64,000 nucleotides of DNA, taken from Voacanga thouarsii. Its lineage: Eukaryota; Streptophyta; Magnoliopsida; Gentianales; Apocynaceae. A program made the position numbers and the translations under genes. Positions 1-11,046 of the stretch are shown piece after piece (the stretch's first letter is position 1; every line of letters begins with the position of its first letter). The notes under the pieces are model-generated. The model saw nothing but the letters and a program-made list of their open reading frames with translations. It did no database searches and was not told where the DNA came from. The stretch is taken from assembly GCA_026120185.1 (NCBI GenBank), contig JANUWF010002421.1:1488001-1552000 (forward strand). The letters run 5' to 3'.

Positions 1-1
<1 letters not shown>

Positions 2-54
<53 letters not shown>
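2..54. repeat. (AG)n microsatellite
   Basis: An uninterrupted run of AG dinucleotides. Read on the minus strand it is a (CT)n tract preceded by 'catgctaatggt', almost the same context as the (TC)n tract at 40499-40558. It therefore seems to be part of the family A LTR, lying just inside its predicted intron. Confidence 0.95.
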
Positions 55-56
<2 letters not shown>

Positions 57-1702
57 ATTAGCATGTTTATTCATACATATATTCATTAGAGATCAAGATT
101 GGAGAAGATGAAGTTGTTAGAACAAACCTACCTTGAAGGTGTTCTTGAGTCTTCACAAAATTTTTGGTTTTTTTTTTATTTTATCCAAAATAGCAAGTTG
201 GATTTTGGAGTTTGATATTAAGAAGGGTGTTGACGGACTCACGGCAGTGAGTAGGTTCAATCTGAAAATTTTAGAAGAAGTTTGAAGTGATTTGGGAGAG
301 TATTAGGTGAAAGGAAGGAGTAGGTATTCTTGGTGTGTTATGTGTTCTTGATGTCGAAGAGAGTAGAGAGCTTTTGGGATTAGAGGCTGTCGAAATTCTA
401 TAAAGATTAGGGCTGCCGAATTGCTTGAAGGGTTTTGGTAGATGATTTTTTTGTTTGGAAGGGAAAAGGAAAGGCTAGCTATTGAAATCCTTGAAGAATA
501 TTTTTGGGAAGCAAATTTGAAAACTAAATATTCAGGAATATCTTTGATCATAGGAGAGCTTTTGGAAGTCTGCCATGGCCGAATTGCTGAGCAGTGTTTT
601 GGCTAGATGAATGCTGGTTGAGGGAGGCTAAGGGTGGCCAAAAATACTAGGTGTAATGGTGAAGGGAAGGTCTGGTTGTTTGAGGTATATTTTATGGAAA
701 GTTTTTAAATTATGGTGGCTGGAATATTGGTATCCAAATCAGATCATGTTTGCAGATTTTTTAATTTTTGGAAATCTTTTAGGCATCCATGACTGGATTT
801 TCGTGTAGAAGCTTGAGGAGGATAATGGAGTTCAGTTACTGAAGGTTTAAGGGTGGTTTGTGCAGAAGAAGGATGGAGTTTCGGCTAGGGATGATTTAGA
901 AACAAAGCTGGAAAGTTTTCCTACACAGGATTTTGCAAGGCTGGAATTATCTGGGCAGCCTTCGGCTGCCACCTTCCAGTCGACTTGTAGGGAGTTTGAA
1001 GGGAAATTTTAGGGGCTTTCAAGGCTGGTTTCTGGCCTTCTTTATGGAGGAAAAACGTGGCTAAGATGCTGAACAAAAATTGAAAGAAAATAGCTTAGTT
1101 TCGGACCTCCAAAGCTGTGAATTTGCCCAGGAATTTTCCTGGTTTTGCACAGCTTTTGTGCAGTCCAAAATGGCCAGAAAAATCCAAGTTCTAAGCTGAT
1201 CAAAAGGGCCATTTTCTGGTAGCATTTGGGAGGGAATAATGGCTAAGAATTTCGACACCTTGAAGGGACACAAAGCTGGGAAAATTTCAGTTCCATGCGT
1301 GAAGGAAAATGAACCTAGCTAGAGTGAAGTTTTTAGAAAGTTCACTAAAGAATTTAATTCACTTGAAATCCTTTCCCCCTCTTCCATGGTTTTGGTCCAT
1401 AAGATGTCTCTTACTAAGACATTTTGAACCTTCAAAGCCACATCACATTGCTGGAATTTTTCTAGAATAAAATTGGCTTGAACAAATTGAACAAACTAAT
1501 GAGTTGAGAAATAGGAGAAATTAAGGATCAAGAGGAAATGAATTCCCCTTAGGAATTTTGTGTAGGGCAAAAGAGTAGGATCAGGATCCTCCTATCATGT
1601 CTCTCTTAGGATAACATTTCTATCCTACTCCAAGCACATAAGGTCGAAAATAATACTTCCCAAGTAAAAATAAAATTTAACCAAGCTAATGCTCCTATGA
1701 TA

Positions 1703-1760
1703 GAATTTGAACTCAAGACCTCAAGGAATTATTCCAAAGCTCTAACCACTAAACCACAAC
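1703..1760 (-). other. tRNA-like A-box/B-box block in family A LTR copy 1
   Basis: On the minus strand it reads 'gtggtttagtggttagagc', which resembles a tRNA D-arm (A box). About 35 bases later comes 'gagttcaaattc', which resembles a T-loop B box (GGTTCGANTCC). No full cloverleaf is evident, so this is not called a tRNA gene. The same block occurs in the second copy at 2927-2990. Confidence 0.5.
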
Positions 1761-2009
1761 AACTCTCATTCTTATTTTCCCTCTAAAAATATTTTCCTAT
1801 TCAATCCTCAAGCTATTTCCCTTTTTCCACCTCAAGCAAAATTTTCTGTTTTGCCCTTCTCAAGCAATACTTACAACCAAGCCTCCGAGACAATAAAACT
1901 CAAATCCAAAGCACAGAAAATCATATAAAAATATATTTAAACATGCAATAAATTATGATATGCATCCCAACCCCCTTACTCTAAGGTTGGTTTTGACTGG
2001 GGTTTCACA

Positions 2010-3237
2010 ATAGAGTCCAAGTATTCAAGGTAAGTTGAGAGGTTAATGATGTTTAGTTTATGGCTGAACAAGGTTCATTTTACAGAGGTTTGAAGGTGGT
2101 ATTTTGGCCTAGGCCTAAGAAGACAAGGCTGGGAATTTTCTGGTATCAAGGTGTTCAAGGTTTCGAAAGGTTGATGATTTTTCTGTGCAGAATTTAAGCA
2201 CTTCTTCAGCCCAATTTGCAAAGAACTTTGAGGGGTGTTTGAGGGTCTTTTAAGGCTGGTTTCCATCATTCTTTCTGGAGAAAAGGTAGAGTTTTGCTGG
2301 TTTGGTGACAAGAAAAACAGCTTCATTTTCAGATTGATGTGCAGAGAAGCAGCACAGAAATTTTTCTGGTTTTGCACAGTATTATGCGGTCCGAATTTGC
2401 ACAGAAATTTTCAGTCTTCAAGCTACATGAATTGGTCATTTTTATAGAAGCAATTGAACAAGAAAATTGGCTGAGTTTTTCAAAAGCTAAACTGCTCAAA
2501 ATTCTGGAAAATTTCCCGATTTTCTTCCTCGAGAACTTGAACAACATGAAGATAAGTTTAAAGGTTCTACCATGGTGATTGATTTTCCTCGGGAACCCTT
2601 CCTAACTTCTCCCCTATTTTCGGTCTACCATCTAACTTCCAAGATTAATTTTTTAAATTCAAGGCTAAGAAATCCTCACAGAATTTTTCTAGAATTAAAA
2701 GATAAGACTTGATGAATTTTGAATAATTTAAATTGTGAAGATGTTAGGACAAAGCTAGAGGTAATAAAAAGGACAAGAATTCCTCTAGAATTCTTTTTAG
2801 GACATGATGATAGGATTAAGACATTCTCTTCATGTCTCCCCTAGGACAACATTCCTATCTTTAAGGAATGTAAGAAAAATAAAAATTCAAACATAACTAA
2901 GATAATCATGAATAAAACTTAAGTGATGGGATTTGAACTAATGACCTTAGAGATTAATTCACAAAGCTCTAACCACTTAACCACAACAATTCTTGTTCTT
3001 ATTTTCTTACCCCAAATATTCTTCTTAATTAAACCTCAAGCCATCTTCCTATTTTTTACCTCAACCAAAATTACCGTTTTACCCTTCCTACTCAATAAGC
3101 ATAACTAAGCCTTTTAACATATAAATCACAATTCTCAAGCACATAAAATCATTCAAAAATAGATATATTTATGAAAAATAATATGATATGCATCCCGACC
3201 CCCTTACTCTAAGGTTGGCTTTTGGTGGGGTTTCACA
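2010..3237 (-). mobile_element. Partial tandem copy of family A LTR
   Basis: This stretch repeats the order of words seen in about 800-2009 and ends in the same way, with 'cccccttactctaaggttgg' followed by 'ggggtttcaca' (compare 1972-2009 and 3199-3237). The two copies are clearly diverged. It lacks the inner half of the LTR present in copy 1, so it is a terminal fragment or a local duplication. A tRNA-like block lies at about 2927-2990 on the minus strand. No coding sequence is recognised. Confidence 0.55.
2927..2990 (-). other. tRNA-like A-box/B-box block in family A LTR copy 2
   Basis: On the minus strand it reads 'gtggttaagtggttagagc', then 'tagttcaaatcccat' about 35 bases later. This matches the spacing of a polymerase III internal promoter. 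It is homologous to 1703-1760. Confidence 0.5.
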
Positions 3238-3249
3238 ATTGATGCGAGT

Positions 3250-3845
3250 TCTTCTAATTGACTTCGACACAACGATGTTAGGATTTTTGTAGCATTGATT
3301 TCGTATTTGTTAAATCTTGATGGATTTGAACTATGAAGTTAGGATTTTAGAATTAAGTGATCAATTGTTAAGTTAATTTTTCCTTGACATAAGGTTATTT
3401 GCTAATTTCATGTTTTTATGGAATTAAGATTCATGAATGTTTTGGTTATGTTAGCTTGATTGATAAATCTGTTAATATGAATCAAAATATAGGATTTCAT
3501 GGATTGACAAACGAAATAGAATTTACCTAAGTAAATTCATGACTTGACTAACGGTTGAATTTTACTGTGCGTTCTTTCGTGATGCCAAGATGATAATTAA
3601 TTGAGAGAGTTGTTGATTAGTTCATTATTATGTTTTCTAGCATAATGGTTTAAATTACATAAACCTACATCCTTGAGTTGTATATATTTCTTTTGTTTTT
3701 CTTTTTATTCTTTTCTTACTTTATTTAGGTTAGTTAAACAATGAAAGAAAAGTGATCAATGGACTGATGATTATTGATTATTCTTTTCTCTAGTAAAGTG
3801 ATTATTAATTATCTAAATGATTACATTTCTGATTTTTTGCAAGAA
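3250..3845 (+). mobile_element. Athila-type gypsy LTR remnant (right half)
   Basis: The text matches the right half of the solo LTR 6680-8566 (for example 'aatgaaagaaaagtgat' near 3740 and 8385, and 'ccatccttga'-like words followed by T-rich tract and 'ctttatt'). It also matches, inverted, 19430-20075. The left part of the LTR and its terminal GCATCA are missing. It lies directly upstream of the Athila pol remnant, so it is probably the decayed 5' LTR of that element. No gag or protease is visible between them, so a large deletion is inferred. Confidence 0.55.
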
Positions 3846-3959
3846 CATTTCGTTCAGTGCACTGATGATGGGTTAGTGAATAATGTAGAATGCATGTAGA
3901 GAACTGCAAGGACAAATCTGAACCAGCAGTTTTTTAGGTGACGGAAGGAACAAGTCTTA

Positions 3960-6679
3960 GGCGAATGACATCATCCATTGAGGACCCACACGAGCTAGAA
4001 TTGAAAGAGCTTCCAAACCATCTTGAATACGCATTTTTGGCCCCATGAAATAATTTACCAGAGATAATTGCAAGAGATCTAAAGGAAGGGCAAAAACTAC
4101 AGTTAGTTTAAATGCTTCAGAATCACAAGAAGGCTATAGAATGGAAACTCACGGATATTAAAGGAATTAGTCCTTCTTTCTGTACTCATAAGATCCTACT
4201 TGAGGAAGATATAAAGCTTGTAGTACAACCCCAATAGAAATGGAATCCAAACATAAAGGAAGTGGTTAAAGGCGAAGTGATTAAGCTATTGGATATAGGA
4301 ATTGTATACCTTATTTAAGATAATATATAGGTGAGCCCTACACAAGTGATATTGAAGAAAAGAAGAATGACAATGGCACCTAATGAGAATAATGACCTTA
4401 TTCCAAATATGCTGGTCATGGGATGGAGAATGTGCATTAACTATATAAATTGAATGATGCTACAAGAAAGGATCACTTCCCCTTTACCTTTATTGATCAT
4501 ATGTTAGAAAGGTTAGCCAGACACATGTACTACTGCTTCCTAGATGGATTTTCTTTACACTTTTAGATTCCCATAGCCCTTGAAGATTAAGAGAAATCTA
4601 CTTACCTATCTTTTTAGGACTTTTACTTATAGTCGTATGCCTTTTGGATTGTGCAATGGGCCTGGGACTTTCTAAAGATGCATAATAGCCATTTTAAAGG
4701 GTTGGTAGGAGAAATAATGGAAGTGTTCATCAATGACTTTCCTGTTTTTGGGGATTCCTTTGAGCTTTGTTTGCAAAATCCAAAAAAAGTACTCAAAAAG
4801 TGTGAAGAGACAAATCTTGTGTTAAATTGGGAGAAATGTCACTTTCTGGTAAATGAGGATATTATCTTGGGGCATTAGATTTCACAACAAGGGATTGAGG
4901 TTGACCGAGCCAAGATAAAGCTAATTGAAAAGCTTCCGCTACCAGCTTGTACGAGGGCCAATAGGAGTTTTCTTGGGTATGCAGGCTTTTACAGGAGATT
5001 TATTAAAGACTTTTTAAAAATTTCTAAACCTCTTACCTCTTTACTTAAAAAAGATGCCCGCTTTAATTTTGATGAAAAGTGCTTGTCTGTTTTTAATCTA
5101 TTGTAGGAAAAATAGATTAATTCCCCCATTTTAGCTATTCCTGATTGGTCACTCTCTTTTAAGTTAATGTGTGATGCTAATGACTATACAGTTCGAGCAG
5201 TTCTTGGACAAAGATGGGGCATGTACTTTCAACAAATCCACAATGCTAGTAAAATTTTCACAGCACAAGAAAATTATACTACCACAGAAAAAAGAGTTGG
5301 TAACAGTAGTGTTTGCTTTTGAAAAAATTCATCCCTACGTTATCTTATCTAAAGTTGTGGTTTACACTGATCACTCTGCACTAAAATACCTTCTTACTAA
5401 ACATGACTTTATGCCTAGATTAATTAGATGGGTATTATTGCTAAAAGAGTTTAATTTAGAGATTAAAAATAAGAAAAGAGCTAAGAACTTAGCTACGAAT
5501 CACCTGTCAATGCTAGGAAACCCCATATTGGAAGCACTGAAAGAAGAGGAGATCAATAGACAATAATGTCTTTCTTGATGAACAACTTTTATAGGTTGAA
5601 GGTAAAAATTTAATTTCCCCTTGGTTTATTGATTAATCTAACTTTCTTGCCGCAGATGTCCTTCCAAAAGGACTTACTTCACAACATAGGAAGAAATTCT
5701 TTTCTGATATAAAGTATTACTTTTGGGAGGATCCGTTCTTATTCTGCTTGTGTATAGATCATGTCATTAGAAGATATGTGGACCCTACTGATTCATAGGA
5801 CATTCTTCGACATTGCCATGAAAAACCAGCCGGGGGTATTATCAAGCAAATGGGATAGCAAAAAAGGGCCTTAACTTTATATTCTACTGGCCTTCATTAT
5901 TTAAGGTTATACACAAGTTTGTGACTAATTGCGATAGATACCAGCAGACAAGTAATATCTCTACAGTTCATAAGAAGCCACTTTCCATTTTCCAAGCCTA
6001 TGATATATTTAATTATTGGGGGGATTAACTTTATAGGACCTTTTCCCGGTTCTTTTAGCACTAAGTATATTTTGGTGGTTGTTGATTATGTATCTAAATG
6101 GGTAGAAGTACAGGCACTACTTACAAATGATGCTAGAATGCGGATTAAGTTTCTTAAAAAGCTATTTACTCATTTTGGTGTGCCTAGGGTGCTAATAAGT
6201 AATAGAGGAACTCATTTGCGTAACAACTAGTAGGAGAGAGTACTAAATAGATTAGGTGTGTCCCACAAGCTAGCGACTCCCTATCATCCCCAAACTAGTG
6301 GCCACGTAGAAGTAGTCAATAGAGAGCTAAAAAGAATCTTGGAAAATGTGGTAAATCATACTAGGAAAGATTGGTGTGCGAAGTTAGATGATGTTCTTTG
6401 CACTTACTGAACAACATACAAAATACTAATAGGAACCACTCCATATAAGTTGGTCTATGGAAAGTCTTGTCATCTACCTATAGAAGTAGAGCATAAAGCC
6501 TTTTGGGCCATAAAGTTAGTTAATTTTGATTTTGATTCTACAAGAACAAAAAATATTCTCCAAGTGGATGAGTTGGGTGAATGGAGGAACACATCTTATA
6601 AGAACTCAAGAATCTAAAAGGAGAGTGTGATAAGTGGCATGATAAGCGCATCGTACAAAGTCACGAATTTAGGGAGGGT
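3960..6679 (+). pseudogene. Athila-like Ty3/gypsy pol remnant: RT, RNase H and most of integrase
   Basis: The pieces are in the usual gypsy order. Reverse transcriptase (about 3970-5050) starts with an ELELKELPNHLEYAF-like lead-in typical of the Athila/Tat group, followed by SRMPFGLCNGPGTF and GYAGFYRRFIKDF. RNase H (about 5100-5566) has VVVYTDHSALKYLLTK and RWVLLLKEFNLEIK. Integrase (from about 5690) has GPFPGSF, VVVDYVSKWVE and GVPRVLISNRGTH. There are many in-frame stops and frameshifts. The RT catalytic motif reads FIND (4726-4737) instead of FxDD, and the integrase second aspartate is Asn (SNRGTH near 6203). The protein made reverse transcription and integration possible in its day and is dead now. 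The frame is broken at 6679 by a solo LTR and resumes at 8572. Confidence 0.85.
6675..6679. repeat. Target-site duplication AGGGT, left copy
   Basis: Five bases directly before the solo LTR, repeated exactly at 8567-8571. Confidence 0.9.
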
Positions 6680-7240
6680 TGATAGGGCCTCAATTAGTCA
6701 TATTTTTTTCAGTTATTTGAGGCTATTTTGTGATACATTTTGTGAAATAACTACTCATATTCCTTCCTATTTGATATTTCCCTTATAAAAATGTTTTTCT
6801 GTAATTTTATATGAAAATAGGTGAAATTTGGAACTAAATGTGTAATTTTCTAGCATAAGACCAGCACCAGCCCAAGAAAGGACAGCCGACGCTGGTCTTC
6901 CACTGGAAAAAATAGAGAAGAATGCAAAAAGAAGAAGAAAGAGGAAGGAAATTCGGGCAGCAAAGCACGACAGTTTTTTGGCAGCTTCATGGCTCACTTG
7001 AGTCGATAGAAATTGCACAAAACGTGAAGAAATTGGTGGGGCCAAGGTGGAAAGAAAAGTCAAAAAAAATGGCTAAGGAAAGGACAAAAGCTTATTAGGA
7101 AAAGATGGAAAGTTTCGGTAGGCTTGGCTGTGCAGCAAGCCAATGCAACAAAATAAAAGAAAGAATCAATTCGGCAGCTGTGGCTCAATTGAAGCTGCTG
7201 CAATAACAAAGGCAGAAGAAGCAGTTTTGGTGAAGGTAAA

Positions 7241-7256
7241 CGGCTCAATTGAGCCG
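7241..7256. promoter_or_regulatory. Perfect 16-bp palindrome in solo LTR U3
   Basis: CGGCTCAATTGAGCCG is fully self-complementary. Related motifs are 'tggctcaattgaagctg' near 7191 and 'ggctcacttgagtcgat' near 6989, all upstream of the TATA box. They could be protein-binding sites of the LTR promoter; this is inferred from position and symmetry only. Confidence 0.45.
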
Positions 7257-7546
7257 ACATCAAAGAAAGAAAGGCAGCAGATTTTCTGTGGCTCCAAGCA
7301 GAATTTCATTAGCTCAAAATTGGGAGCCAATTTCAGAAGTCCGAATTCCAGAAGAATTGGAGTTCTTCAGCACAAAAAGATAATACAAAGTAAAGTCTGA
7401 TTATTTTCCAATTTCTCAATTCTCAAAGTTAAGGCGGTGGATTTATTTTTATTTAGCTTTTATTTATTACTCCTTTTTTTGTTTTGGTTTGTTTTTAGGT
7501 AATTACTTCCTCTTTTCTTAGGACTCTTTTAAGAACTTTGTAAGCC

Positions 7547-7556
7547 TATAAATAAA
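7547..7556 (+). promoter_or_regulatory. TATA box of Athila-type solo LTR
   Basis: TATAAATAAA lies about 870 bp into the LTR in a context ('cctataaataaaggcc') typical of plant LTR promoters. Transcription would start near 7580, which divides U3 from R. Confidence 0.65.
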
Positions 7557-8566
7557 GGCCAATTTATCCTAGAAAAGGGGGTGCACAATGTAGAGACTTA
7601 GATAAATCTTGGAGTGCATCACCAATATTTTCTCGAGAGAAATTCATTTAATTCGAGGGTTGTGCAAGAGGGTTTTCAAAGTAAGAAGAAGGAGGCTTGT
7701 CTATGAGTGCTTTCTTTTACTTTGTTTTCTTTTTTCTTGAACAATGATGTTTTATTGTAATTTGACATTGTTTTAGGTATTCATGATTTTTAGAGTACTG
7801 GATCTTTTGATTAATTGATTGTTCTTCTTGGTATTTATTTACTTGAGCTTATTACGAGATTAATTGATTGGTTCTTTCCATTAACTCACTGAGACCAAAG
7901 GGGTTGATGGTGATTGCAATTTATTAATTTCATAGTTGTTGTTTGTTAACTTTCCATGACCAATGGTGTTAATTGATGAGGACTAGGTAATTAAAGGTTA
8001 ATTGATGTTTGCTGAGACCAATGATTTATTGGTTAATTTCATGTTTTAAATTTGCCAAGAACAAGGAAATTTAGTCGAGGATTGTGTTTAATGTATCTTT
8101 TAGGTGAATTAGTTGAGACGAGACCAAGTGATTCTGATTTATCTAGAAGGTAGTGATTTCATGGATTGAAAAAGAAATGAATCTATCTTAATCCTTCATG
8201 ATGCTAAGAGAATAGTTAATTATGATAATCATTAAGTCCTTTAAGATCATGTTTGTCAAAATAATGGTTTGAGTTACTTAATTCTCCATCCTTGACGTGT
8301 ATATATATATTCTTTTATTTTCCTTTATTTTTCATTTTATTTTCCTTTTTATTTATTTTTCACTTTATTGAGTCGGTTAAATAATGAAAGAAAAGTGATT
8401 AATGCATACTTGTTCCTGAAGGATTGACACTCGTTTGAACCCTATACTATGTTTATGATGAGTATGCTTGCTCATATATGTAATTTGGGGTTAACATTTT
8501 AATTTAAACATGATTGGGAATGTTCTTATTTTTATATGATTTTTATACCCAAATAAATACGCATCA

Positions 8567-8571
8567 AGGGT
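8567..8571. repeat. Target-site duplication AGGGT, right copy
   Basis: Exact repeat of 6675-6679. The last bases also complete the interrupted glycine codon of the host integrase. Confidence 0.9.
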
Positions 8572-8790
8572 GATCAAGTGTTTCTGTTTAATTCAAGGCT
8601 AAGGCTATTACTAGGAAAGCTGAGATCTAGGTGGTCAGGATCATTCGCAGAAACCAAGGTTTCCTACTTCAGAGTAGTGGAGCTATCTCCCGAGAAAGGA
8701 GTCTTCAAAGTAAATGAGAACCAATTGAAGCTATACCATAAAAAGAACATTGGAGACAAAGAAAAAGTAGACTATATTTTACACGAGTAG
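8572..8790 (+). pseudogene. Athila-like integrase C-terminal fragment
   Basis: An open frame of about 70 codons with FLFNSRLRL, GKLRSRWSGSF and GVFKVNENQLKLY, the standard C-terminal integrase motif block of Athila/Tat elements. It ends with a stop at 8788-8790. It continues the frame that breaks at 6679; the intervening DNA is the solo LTR. Confidence 0.88.
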
Positions 8791-9301
8791 GGGAGCTTTG
8801 ATTTTTGGCTTTTGGTTTTTCGGGGCTACATTTACTTTTGCTTTTCTTTTTCTTTTTTTGGATCAGTTTTTTGTATATTTGATTCTAACTTTGATTTTGG
8901 TTATGTTATGTTATATTATTATTACTTATATTCAACATTAACTATATTTCACTTATTTTTGGCAGTTTTCTTTTCTTCTTCTTCTAACACGATTATACTT
9001 CTCCATAAAACTGTGATCATTTAGGGAGTGTTACTAACCTTCTTTCCCTTTTTCTTCATTTCAGTCTAATTTGGATGTGGTTATTGTTATATTTGTGCCA
9101 ATGATGACATTGTCTAATTTATGTGTGGGGGAAGGGTTAGGTTAACATTCTCTTCATTTTTTTGTTATTATGCAATATATCTCGATTTGGAGGAGTTGTG
9201 TATGAATTGGCCAAATTTTCTTGGTTTTTTAGGAGTTCTATGATTGGGCCAAAATTGTTTTGATTTTTGAAGTTTGTTGGGCCTTGATGGTATTATTGTT
9301 G
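8791..9301 (+). mobile_element. Athila 3' untranslated region, left part
   Basis: T-rich sequence with no convincing ORF. The word 'gtctaatttatgtgtggggg' near 9112 resembles the purine-rich stretch that follows pol in Athila/Tat elements. The region is cut at 9301 by the Angela-1 insertion and continues after 18357. Confidence 0.5.
9297..9301. repeat. Target-site duplication TGTTG, left copy
   Basis: Five bases before the Angela-1 LTR, repeated exactly at 18353-18357. Confidence 0.9.
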
Positions 9302-11031
9302 TGTTGGGTATCTCAGACTCGTATCCTATACGGTGCAGCAAAAAATAAAACGAGATAGCATCCCAGGACCTGCCTATGTGTGGAAAACAAGACATAAAGA
9401 TAATAAAGGTAGCAGCTTTTTACCTTTGTTTGATCATCTGAAAAACACAAATTTCTTCTTCAAGTCGATGCGCAATCCAGCAATTCTCTTGTGCAAACTC
9501 CACGTGGGTTGAACGTCTAACCATTATAATCACAGTGTGTGATTATCTCTAACAATAATCCACACAGAGGAATACTCAAGCACCAAAATATTCCTGTGCT
9601 AGCAGAAAAGTAAGGTGACTAGGGCTGTTTTCATTTTCAACAAAACAAGAGAGAGAGAGAGGGGGGGGGGGAGAAGACGTTTGTTTTGTAGCTCCTATTT
9701 TCGTGTGAATCACCATTGGATTAGGGTTTCGAGCATATCCAATATATGTTTCAAAATCCACTGAAAATCTGAAATTCTAAAACAATTAGAATTTCCTAAT
9801 TGTAATTGGAAACATCAAGTTCCCGCAATTACAACTTGGACCACAAATTATAACTAATTATAATTTGTCCACAACAACTTCTCTTTCTCGCAATTAACCC
9901 CTCTATGTTATCAAATAATATCTTGAGCATATAATCCTCTATTGTGTGTGACTTATTTGGTTTCCCATTCAATTGGTAGCGAATATGAATTAATCCAAAC
10001 GCCTTTAAGATTAATAATCCATAATTAATTAGAATTAATCATATTAATTCTAATTAGGATTAGTTTATTAATCCATCAATTAATAAACCCATATTCCCAG
10101 ATCATGAGCAGTATCTAACAATACATCATGACCACCCAAGAGTCCAGGCAGTCAAGTGGCTTGACATGAACTCTTCAAAAACAACCTTTAGTGCAATTAA
10201 CTCCATTCACCATATAATATCTCATTCGATTTGGAGTACGGAATTAGTGCCAACTCCCTCAAGAATTAATTCTGGCCTGAATACAATAGAACTTGTACCA
10301 GGAACCCACTACTCTAGATGTGTATCAATTGAAACTGTTTCCAATACATAATTTCCTTGGCCAAGGACTCTCCAAGTAGCAATTCCTACAAGTGGCCGTG
10401 AGATATTCGCCCTACTATTATGAGTGGTAAATCCTTTATTGACCCTCTCAACTACTTTCATTTACCTCACAATGTACCTAATATCCATCCTATAGGTGGC
10501 CCTCGATCGAGCTTTGGAGATTGGAATCAAAGTACAAAGCTCAGCGAACAAAGTACCTTGGAGATCTCAAGTCTAAGGATACTTGCACGTTTGCTATATT
10601 GAGATTATATCACTGGCACTAAATAGTTATCCATGTGATTATCTCGAAGTTAGGTCATCCAATGAACCTGTTCTATTAAAAAGCATCCATGTGTTAACTT
10701 TAAGTATCTCAATACTCACAGTTATAAGAACCACCGCCTGGTCAAATCAGGAAGTCGAACACATGCTAGTCTTAACTCATTAATGATGTCCTGTCTCATT
10801 AATACTATGACTAGGGACTATTTAAGTACTAACACCATCCAATGTAGTAGGAATCTCATATTATGATCTCTATCATGATTTCCTTCACATAGTGTTATAC
10901 TTGGGACTTTATCGAACAGTTATATTACTTAATATAAACAATAGAAACTGTAAGATAAATAATGCATTTTTATTAAAATAAAATGTGATAGACAATATAC
11001 AAGTGATTGCCTCTAAGACACAACACTAACA
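9302..11031 (-). repeat. Angela-1 3' LTR
   Basis: The LTR nearest the RNase H end of the minus-strand element. It holds a purine/G run at 9648-9672 ((AG)n followed by G12). It is a close relative of 16624-18352 and of the split LTR 44168-44489/54633-56059. Small ORFs inside have no known product. Confidence 0.9.
9648..9672. repeat. (AG)n / poly-G low-complexity tract
   Basis: AG repeats followed by a run of about twelve G inside the Angela-1 3' LTR. The 5' LTR has an irregular purine stretch at the same place, so the pure run grew after insertion. Confidence 0.8.
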
Positions 11032-11046
11032 AACTCCCACTTGCAC
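11032..11046 (-). other. Angela-1 polypurine tract
   Basis: On the minus strand it reads 'tgcaagtgggagtt' directly before the 3' LTR. This is the usual plus-strand primer site for copia elements of this type. Angela-2 has the same at 56060-56075. Confidence 0.75.

Larger units (their letters stand above)
1..2009 (-). mobile_element. Gypsy-type LTR, family A, copy 1 (runs off the left edge)
   Basis: The right edge 'ggggtttcaca' reads on the minus strand as TGTGAAACCCC, a typical start of a plant gypsy LTR. The interior resembles the Tekay LTRs at 27552 and 44490 in architecture: a tRNA-like block near 1703-1760 (minus strand), then exon-like UTR, then a splice donor-like CAAG/GTAGGT at about 132 on the minus strand, then a CT tract. 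Scattered ORFs here have no recognisable product and are ignored. The left end lies outside the window. Assignment to a Tekay-like lineage is inferred from the architecture and from similarity to 39770-42835, not from coding sequence. Confidence 0.6.
6680..8566 (+). mobile_element. Athila-type solo LTR inserted in integrase
   Basis: An 1887-bp LTR that starts TGATAGGGCC and ends ACGCATCA, with AGGGT on both sides. Left of it the integrase frame reads WHDKRIVQS...EFREG. Right of it, at 8572, the same domain resumes with GDQVFLFNSRLRL, so the insertion point is exact. No internal region remains, so it is a solo LTR left by recombination between two LTRs. It has a TATA box (7547-7556), and a palindromic motif in its left part. 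Its right half resembles 3250-3845 and, inverted, 19430-20075. Confidence 0.92.

Noticed and set aside
7143..7400. 85-codon ORF inside the Athila-type solo LTR
   Set aside because: It lies in the U3 region upstream of the TATA box. No similarity or coding bias is evident.
3960..8790. Functional Athila element
   Set aside because: Gag is absent, the RT motif is FIND, the integrase Asp is changed, there are many stops, and a solo LTR splits it.
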